This document shows positions 6,761 to 11,239 of a stretch of DNA of 11,239 bases, piece after piece. Position 1 is the first letter of the stretch; every line of letters begins with the position of its first letter. Location of the stretch: contig CALLHT010000210.1 of NCBI GenBank assembly GCA_938009335.1, forward strand, positions 1-11,239. The letters are read 5' to 3'. Made by a program: the position numbers and the translations under genes. The notes below the pieces were generated by a model. It made no database searches. It was not told where the DNA came from and was given only the letters and a program-made list of their open reading frames with translations. This DNA is from an uncultured Rhizobiaceae group bacterium. GTDB lineage: Bacteria > Pseudomonadota > Alphaproteobacteria > Rhizobiales > Rhizobiaceae.

Positions 6761-6777
6761 AAGCCTATACTAGGCTT
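6761..6777. repeat. Hairpin between the convergent gshA and pilZ 3' ends
   Basis: AAGCCTA (6761-6767) and TAGGCTT (6771-6777) form a perfect 7-bp stem around a TAC loop. The structure is 13 bases past the gshA stop and overlaps the pilZ stop codon (6770-6772). Neither strand has a proper T-run after the stem, so it is not a classical terminator. It may still define or protect 3' ends from both directions. Confidence 0.38.
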
Positions 6778-7099
6778 GAGCGGCAGTTGACCCGCGCAGG
6801 CGAACACCTTCTTCAACGCTTGTAAATTCTACGCTAATGCTACTTCCCTTGCGCTGGATGACGCGACAATCGGCGCGAACGGTATCCGGCTCCACAAACA
6901 GAACGAAATTTGATGGCAAACCCATCCAGCCCGTCATTGACAAAACTGCTCCGCTCTCAGAGAAATTTTTCACTGCGCAATGCACTGGCGTACCGCCCTC
7001 AGCAAAAACCACCTTACCCATTCTGGGCATCCGTTTGTTGAGTGATTTCCGCATCGCTTTCTTTGGAGCCTTTTCCAAGCTGCCAGCCTGTTGAAGCAT
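6770..7099 (-). CDS. Small single-domain PilZ protein
   Basis: PilZ domains are the common cyclic-di-GMP receptor fold and often act on motility, exopolysaccharide or surface behaviour. The 109-residue protein is one PilZ domain (about 20-95) with short tails, as in many Hyphomicrobiales paralogues. The second ligand motif is clear: N45-x-S47-x-x-G50 (VKNFSESGAVL). The first, normally RxxxR, reads K22-R-M-P-R26, with lysine in place of the first arginine, so nucleotide binding is uncertain. Further barrel strands are visible at FVLFVE (65-70), ADCRVIQRK (76-84) and ISVEF (88-92). ATG 7099 is supported by AGGGAAA about six bases upstream on the minus strand. It is transcribed alone, convergent with gshA and divergent from the ABC transporter. 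A CtrA-type site lies about 47 bases upstream of its start. The target of the protein is unknown. Confidence 0.87.
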   Translation of the reverse strand: MLQQAGSLEKAPKKAMRKSLNKRMPRMGKVVFAEGGTPVHCAVKNFSESGAVLSMTGWMGLPSNFVLFVEPDTVRADCRVIQRKGSSISVEFTSVEEGVRLRGSTAAQA

Positions 7100-7144
7100 T
7101 GAATTTTCCCTATAGCCTTGACGCAGTCCAACCGTAGATAATTG

Positions 7145-7162
7145 TGGTTAATACAGCCTTAA
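7145..7162 (-). promoter_or_regulatory. Candidate CtrA-binding box upstream of pilZ
   Basis: Read on the minus strand, 7162 to 7146 is TTAAGGCTGTATTAACC, an exact TTAA-N7-TTAA arrangement whose second half continues as TTAACCA, one base short of the preferred TTAACCAT word. CtrA is the essential response regulator that controls cell-cycle and motility genes in alphaproteobacteria. The better half points toward the pilZ gene, 47 bases from its ATG. The divergent ABC transporter starts 167 bases the other way. The eight fixed bases would be expected about 0.17 times by chance in a window this long at equal base composition, so the match is suggestive only. Confidence 0.45.
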
Positions 7163-7257
7163 GCACGGATCGCATTTGAACATTAATCTCAGAGACTTGT
7201 TTACCTTGTTGGCGATAACTGGCCGCTAAGCAGAGTTTTGACCCCCTCGCTGCGCTT

Positions 7258-7278
7258 GGGTTTACCTGTTCGAAACCC
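7258..7278 (+). repeat. Hairpin in the leader of the ABC transporter operon
   Basis: GGGTTT (7258-7263) pairs with AAACCC (7273-7278) across a 9-base loop. The stem can extend by CTT/AAG (7255-7257 with 7281-7283) past a two-base bulge. It is 51 bases before the ATPase start codon. There is no T-run, so it is not a terminator. It may be a leader structure, or simply chance. Confidence 0.25.
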
Positions 7279-7328
7279 CGAAGTTGCAACATTCTTCGCA
7301 GTTTTATACGGATGGGACCAAGAATATT

Positions 7329-8084
7329 ATGGATTTTGCGCTCGAAGTGGCTGGTCTGGCCAAGACGTTTGACAGGCCAGCTGTCAACGATCTCTCTTTT
7401 AAGGTACGTGCTGGAGAGTTTTATGCCTTGCTTGGGCCAAATGGGGCGGGAAAGACCACATCTCTTCGCATGGTTGCTGGTCTCCTAAAGCAAGACATGG
7501 GCACAATCAAAGTATTTGGCAAAGACACAGTAACTGATCCCATTGCTGTTAAGCAGATGGTTGCCTGGGTTCCAGACGAGCCGATGATCTATGACCGCCT
7601 GACGCCGCTTGAGTATCTCGAGTTTGTAGCGGGCCTTTGGGGAATTCCTGCGAAAGAAGCACAAAAGAACGCGAATGAACTGTTGGACTGGTTGCGGCTT
7701 GCACCCCATGCCCATGAGCGTTGTGAGGGGTTTTCCAAAGGCATGCGCCAGAAAGTGGCTTTAGCAGGCGCGTTGGTTCATGATCCTAAACTTATTATTC
7801 TGGATGAACCCCTTACCGGGTTAGATGCAGGATCAGCAAGGTTAGTGAAGGACGTTTTGCTATCGCGTGTTGAACAGGGATGTTCTGTCATCATGACCAC
7901 ACACATTCTCGAAGTTGCGGAACGTATGGCGGAGCGTATTGGCGTGATTGCTGGCGGCAAACTCATCGCCGAAGGCACGCTCGAAGAATTGCGTGCAGCA
8001 GGTGGCCGCGGTGAACGTAGCCTTGAAGAAATCTTTCTCGAACTCGTCGGTGACGACACGTTTAACGACGCAGAGGCTGCCTAA
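7329..8084 (+). CDS. ABC transporter ATP-binding protein
   Basis: This is the nucleotide-binding subunit of an exporter-type ABC system, working with the membrane protein encoded next. In the 251-residue protein, Walker A is GPNGAGKTT (36-44), the signature region is FSKGMRQK (135-142), Walker B is LIILDEP (155-161), the D-loop is GLDAGS (164-169) and the switch histidine is H192 in TTH. The Q-loop is unusual: VPDEPMIYDRLTPLEYL (81-97) has Asp-Glu where the usual Gln would be, a form seen in the CcmA/YhaQ-like ABC-2 exporter branch. ATG 7329 gives the normal N terminus; a TTG at 7284 would add 15 residues. GGGA (7314-7317) lies about eleven bases upstream as a weak ribosome site. The stop overlaps the permease start (TAATG), so the two are co-translated. 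The substrate cannot be inferred. Confidence 0.94.
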   Translation: MDFALEVAGLAKTFDRPAVNDLSFKVRAGEFYALLGPNGAGKTTSLRMVAGLLKQDMGTIKVFGKDTVTDPIAVKQMVAWVPDEPMIYDRLTPLEYLEFVAGLWGIPAKEAQKNANELLDWLRLAPHAHERCEGFSKGMRQKVALAGALVHDPKLIILDEPLTGLDAGSARLVKDVLLSRVEQGCSVIMTTHILEVAERMAERIGVIAGGKLIAEGTLEELRAAGGRGERSLEEIFLELVGDDTFNDAEAA

Positions 8085-9628
8085 TGTTGCAAAATCCAAC
8101 GGCAGGATCGCTCGGCTGGTTTGCCAGACACGAATTCAATCTCTCTTGGCGTGACTTTGTCCGCATGATGAGTGCAGGGAAACCGGGACGCGAGAAAGCG
8201 GTCGTGGTCTTCATGTTTCTTGCCGTTATCATTACGCATGCCATTGCATATATGTTCCTGGGAAATAGCGTGGGAAACATTGATACGGGTTCAAAGTCAA
8301 TTTTATTAACCGTCTCGGGTTGTATCGCGCTTACGTTCTCTTTGATGATGTCACAAGCTATGGAGTTGGTGACACGCACGTTCTATTCCCGCTCCGACCT
8401 TGATCTTGTGCTGTCTTCACCGGTCAATGAGAAACGTGTCTTTGCTGTCAGAATTGGCGCAATTGCGATTGCCACGTCAATGTTGCCAATGCTTCTCTTT
8501 GGTTCTGTCATCAATGTACTGGCGATCTTTGATAATGCCAGTTGGTTAGCAGGATACCCAATCATTTTTGCATTTGGTGCGCTGGCGACCGCCATTTCCC
8601 TCGCGATTGCCGTCCTGATGTTCAAAACGCTTGGCGCGAAGAAAACAAGGCTTGCAACACAGATCATCGCTGCCGTTGTTGGTGCAGGCTTTATCATCGG
8701 CATCCAAATCGCTGCGATTGTGTCTCTGGACAACATCTCGCGCTTTTCGTTCTTCCAGTCTGATCTCATGCTGGCAATCGCGCCAGGCGTTGAGAGTTTG
8801 ATTTGGTTGCCCGCGCGTGGCACTGCTGGCGAATTGGGCCCCTTGCTCCAAACTCTCCTGATTTGTTGTGCAATTCTTGGATTGATGATCTTGGTATTTG
8901 CGCCGCGCTTCGGTGAATATGTAATCGAAGCTGCCGGCATTGGTCAGACCAGAAAGATAGACCAACCGAAACATCTCACATTCAGGGAACGGTCAAAACG
9001 CACTTCGTTAATTTTCAAAGAATGGAAATTGCTCTTGCGTGATCACTGGTTGATATCTCAATCCTTGATGCAGATTCTTTATCTGGTTCCTCCTGCCTTT
9101 ATGTTATGGCGCGGATTCGGCTCAGCAGAAACAATCTCAGGGGTTGCATTACCAATCCTTGTTATGGCCGCAGGACAACTCGCGGGTGGTCTGGCATGGC
9201 TTGCAATCTCTGGTGAGGATGCGCCGCAACTCGTGCAAACAGCACCCATTCCGCAGGGCATGATCATCCGTGCAAAAGTAGAAGCCGTTTTGGGTGCGAT
9301 CGCTATTCTCGTTTTCCCCATCCTGGTTCTCATTGCATTTATGGATTTTGTTGCAATGCTTATTGCTGCCGCCGGAATTGCCGCTGCGAGCGTTTCAGCG
9401 ACGATGATCCAACTTTGGTTCCGCAGTCAGGCTAATCGTGCCAGCTTCCGTCGACGTCAAACATCTTCAAAAGTAGCGACATTTTCTGAAGCGTTCTCAT
9501 CCATCATGTGGGCAGGTGCAACCGGACTTATCGCGGCTGGATACTGGTTTATTTCGCCCGCTTTGATTTTCTGCGCGTTTCTCGTCTTGTGGATAGCGAG
9601 AAGTTTCCGGCCTCAAAAAGATTTTTGA
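8084..9628 (+). CDS. ABC-2-like exporter permease, duplicated halves
   Basis: This is the inner-membrane partner of the preceding ATPase. The 514-residue protein has about twelve hydrophobic segments, near residues 39-59, 71-92, 122-147, 157-180, 192-215, 254-273, 325-343, 352-374, 398-418, 421-445, 473-489 and 491-507. Two halves appear repeated. ARHEFNLSWRDFVRMM (14-29) matches LIFKEWKLLLRDHWLIS (309-325) in layout, and SRSDLDLVLSSPVNEKRVFAVR (102-123) matches SGEDAPQLVQTAPIPQGMIIRAK (376-398). So one chain may supply both transmembrane domains, paired with a dimer of the ATPase. The start overlaps the ATPase stop by one base, with GAGG eight bases upstream. xseA begins 37 bases downstream. 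It resembles proteins annotated as putative ATP-binding cassette membrane components with DLDL-L-SSP motifs. The substrate is unknown. Confidence 0.9.
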   Translation: MLQNPTAGSLGWFARHEFNLSWRDFVRMMSAGKPGREKAVVVFMFLAVIITHAIAYMFLGNSVGNIDTGSKSILLTVSGCIALTFSLMMSQAMELVTRTFYSRSDLDLVLSSPVNEKRVFAVRIGAIAIATSMLPMLLFGSVINVLAIFDNASWLAGYPIIFAFGALATAISLAIAVLMFKTLGAKKTRLATQIIAAVVGAGFIIGIQIAAIVSLDNISRFSFFQSDLMLAIAPGVESLIWLPARGTAGELGPLLQTLLICCAILGLMILVFAPRFGEYVIEAAGIGQTRKIDQPKHLTFRERSKRTSLIFKEWKLLLRDHWLISQSLMQILYLVPPAFMLWRGFGSAETISGVALPILVMAAGQLAGGLAWLAISGEDAPQLVQTAPIPQGMIIRAKVEAVLGAIAILVFPILVLIAFMDFVAMLIAAAGIAAASVSATMIQLWFRSQANRASFRRRQTSSKVATFSEAFSSIMWAGATGLIAAGYWFISPALIFCAFLVLWIARSFRPQKDF

Positions 9629-9648
9629 TTGCACGCACTCGGATGGTT

Positions 9649-9664
9649 TCTGCTAAAAAGCAGA
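9649..9664 (+). promoter_or_regulatory. Hairpin over the xseA ribosome-binding position
   Basis: TCTGCT (9649-9654) and AGCAGA (9659-9664) form a perfect 6-bp stem with an AAAA loop. It ends one base before the xseA ATG at 9666. The only purine-rich ribosome-site candidate, AAAAAG (9655-9660), lies in the loop and first base pairs. The structure may limit xseA initiation unless ribosomes arriving from the permease gene (stop 37 bases upstream) open it. The role is inferred from position. Confidence 0.45.
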
Positions 9665-9665
9665 C

Positions 9666-11177
9666 ATGAGTGATACGCAATTTTTCAAAGACACCGGAAA
9701 CGCCAAATCCAACCTCCAAGACTATTCCGTCACGGAGATTTCTTCAGCGTTAAAGAAAACGGTCGAAGAGCGTTTTGGCCATGTGCGTATTCGTGGCGAG
9801 ATTACCGGGTTTCGGGGTCAACATTCTTCGGGTCACTGTTACTTTGCCTTGAAAGATGATCGCGCACGGATTGAGGCTGTGATCTGGAAAGGCAATTACA
9901 ATCGCCTCCAGCATAAGCCTGAAGAAGGCTTGGAAGTTGTTGCATCCGGAAAACTGACCACTTATCCCGGTTCTTCAAAATATCAAATCGTTATCGACAA
10001 TCTTGAGCCCGCGGGTGCAGGCGCGTTGATGGCACTTCTCGAAGAGCGCAAAAAGAAACTCGAGGCAGAGGGGCTTTTTGCGCCTGAACGCAAACAGTTG
10101 CTCCCCTATATGCCACAACGCATCGGTGTTGTGACTTCGCCAACCGGTTCTGTTATTCGCGACATATTGCACCGCATCGGTGACCGGTTCCCGCTTCACG
10201 TGATGGTTTGGCCGGTTCGTGTTCAGGGCGAAACGACGGGAGCGGAGGTTAGCAACGGCATTGATGGCTTTAATGCAATGCCGGAAACCGACCGTCCGGA
10301 TGTGATTATTGTGGCGCGTGGCGGAGGCAGTATAGAAGACCTGTGGGGTTTCAACGATGAGGCCGTTGTACGCGCGGCGGCTAACTCGGATATCCCGCTC
10401 ATTTCTGCAGTCGGACACGAAACCGATTGGACCCTGATTGACTATGCGGCAGATGTTCGTGCGCCAACCCCAACCGGTGCAGCTGAAATGGCAATCCCGG
10501 TAAAAGCAGAGTTAGATGCTACGATTGCCTCTTACCGCGCACGATTACAATCCGCGCTTACGCGTAAGCTGGATAAATCAAAATCGGACCTTCGTGCCGC
10601 AGCTCGCGGGCTTTCCACGCCAGACAGTCTTCTGGAATTACCAAGGCGTAGTCTTGATGAAGCGAGTGGCAGGCTGGGTCGTGGCCTCGATCTGGCGACC
10701 CGGGCAAAACGGGCAAGCTTTGAACGTGTCGCCTCACGTCTTTCGGATCGTGGATTGACCTCCGCAATAGAGAGGAACAAAGAACGCCTGACCACGTCTA
10801 TGCAGCGCGTCTATTCTGCCCATCGAAACAACGTCACCTTTGCGCGCAACCGGTTCGCAGAGATTGATCGACGGGCTCCGTTGGCATTTTCTTCTTCGTT
10901 GGAGACAGCAACCCAAAAACTTGCACAGGCAGATCGACTTTTAGAAAGTTTTTCTTATTCCAATACGCTGGAACGTGGTTTTGCGATAATACGCGACAGC
11001 AAGGGCAAGCCGGTCGTCAATGCAGGCAATGTTAAATCCGGTGATGCGTTTTCCGTACAATTGCAAGATGGAGAATTTGACGCAATCGCCGCAGGAGCAA
11101 CGTCAGCCAAAGCTCCCGCCAAGCCGAAGAAATCTGCACCAAAGCCCGCAAGCGATAATCAAGGCGATTTGTTTTAA
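9666..11177 (+). CDS. xseA: Exodeoxyribonuclease VII large subunit
   Basis: This is the large, catalytic subunit of the single-strand-specific exonuclease VII, which acts in both directions and partners the small XseB subunit (not in this window). The 503-residue protein, longer than the E. coli form, starts with an OB-fold DNA-binding domain (about 20-115; VRIRGEITGFRGQHSSGHCYFALKD begins at 40). The catalytic domain follows, with RIGVVTSPTGSVIRDI (152-167), IIVARGGGSIEDLW (214-227), SAVGHETDWTLID (247-259) and DVRAPTPTGAAE (263-274). H251 and D254 match the family active-site GHExD block. A long charged helical region (about 280-430) is the XseB-binding part, and LERGFAIIRD (435-444) closes the domain. 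The tail from 477 is rich in Lys, Ala and Pro and ends NQGDLF, resembling a beta-clamp-binding peptide. It is co-directional with the ABC genes, 37 bases away, and may be read through from them. Confidence 0.96.
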   Translation: MSDTQFFKDTGNAKSNLQDYSVTEISSALKKTVEERFGHVRIRGEITGFRGQHSSGHCYFALKDDRARIEAVIWKGNYNRLQHKPEEGLEVVASGKLTTYPGSSKYQIVIDNLEPAGAGALMALLEERKKKLEAEGLFAPERKQLLPYMPQRIGVVTSPTGSVIRDILHRIGDRFPLHVMVWPVRVQGETTGAEVSNGIDGFNAMPETDRPDVIIVARGGGSIEDLWGFNDEAVVRAAANSDIPLISAVGHETDWTLIDYAADVRAPTPTGAAEMAIPVKAELDATIASYRARLQSALTRKLDKSKSDLRAAARGLSTPDSLLELPRRSLDEASGRLGRGLDLATRAKRASFERVASRLSDRGLTSAIERNKERLTTSMQRVYSAHRNNVTFARNRFAEIDRRAPLAFSSSLETATQKLAQADRLLESFSYSNTLERGFAIIRDSKGKPVVNAGNVKSGDAFSVQLQDGEFDAIAAGATSAKAPAKPKKSAPKPASDNQGDLF

Positions 11178-11190
11178 GCGCTACTTCTCT

Positions 11191-11215
11191 AGTGCGAAAC
11201 AAGCTGCTTCGCATT
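11191..11215 (+). terminator. Weak hairpin downstream of xseA
   Basis: AGTGCGAA (11191-11198) can pair with TTCGCATT (11208-11215), with one G-T pair and a 9-base loop, 13 bases past the xseA stop. Only three T residues follow within the stem base (TTT at 11214-11216), so termination strength would be low. It may be part of an xseA 3' end, but the window ends too soon to judge. Confidence 0.28.
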
Positions 11216-11239
11216 TGCCATGTGTTTTCAAAACTGGAG

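Noticed and set aside
7118..7142. A plus-strand promoter for the ABC operon, TTGACG and GATAAT
   Set aside because: The spacer is only 13 bases, too short for sigma-70 recognition.
7240..7283. A tRNA 3' end or tRNA remnant suggested by GTTCGAAAC (7269-7275 region)
   Set aside because: There is no acceptor stem, D-arm or anticodon arm upstream; the match is limited to a T-arm-like hairpin.
8383..8940. A 185-codon antisense open frame inside the permease gene
   Set aside because: The plus-strand frame has clear membrane-protein structure and operon overlap; the antisense frame is the low-complexity mirror of it.
1..11239. Mobile elements, phage genes, CRISPR repeats or a defence island
   Set aside because: No transposase, integrase, terminal repeats, regular spaced repeats or defence-type domains were seen on either strand; gene content is core-like.

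Overview
The window looks like chromosomal core DNA from an alphaproteobacterium, most likely a member of the Hyphomicrobiales (Rhizobiales) with moderate GC. The main pointers are the plant-type (GCS2) glutamate-cysteine ligase beside rsmE, two ErfK/YkuD L,D-transpeptidases of the Brucella/Agrobacterium style, a very short PilZ protein, an alphaproteobacterial-type XseA, and TTAA-N7-TTAA (CtrA-like) and GANTC (CcrM) sites between genes. The genus cannot be told from the sequence. No phage, transposon, CRISPR, tRNA or rRNA is visible.

Layout. (1) On the minus strand, tag (3-methyladenine DNA glycosylase I, 20-652) is divergent from the next genes. (2) Two tandem paralogous L,D-transpeptidases follow (848-1711 and 1933-2634). 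Each ends in a strong rho-independent terminator. One has a Sec signal and the other a Tat signal. (3) A LysR regulator (2717-3643) starts 30 bases after the second terminator. (4) After a 267-base gap come a conserved hypothetical protein with a CxxC motif (3911-4531), rsmE abutting it with a TAG-ATG junction (4532-5275), and gshA (5374-6747), probably one transcription unit. (5) A small PilZ protein (6770-7099, minus strand) converges on gshA, with a hairpin between their 3' ends. (6) A two-gene ABC exporter (ATPase 7329-8084, permease 8084-9628, start/stop overlap) is followed closely by xseA (9666-11177), whose start codon is abutted by a hairpin.

How the genes fit together. These are mostly housekeeping functions: alkylation repair (tag), exonuclease VII (xseA), 16S rRNA methylation (rsmE), glutathione synthesis (gshA) and cell-wall cross-linking or outer-membrane anchoring (the two transpeptidases). 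The LysR protein, the ABC exporter and the PilZ protein have no assignable substrate or target.

No clear new multi-gene system was found. The observations most worth a second look are: a CtrA-type box facing the pilZ gene; a C-terminal QGDLF peptide on XseA that resembles a beta-clamp-binding motif; an Ada-like CxxC zinc-site signature in the hypothetical protein; Sec/Tat divergence of the tandem transpeptidases plus a 98-residue acid-free linker in the first; an internal two-fold repeat in the ABC permease; and several regulatory-looking inverted repeats.
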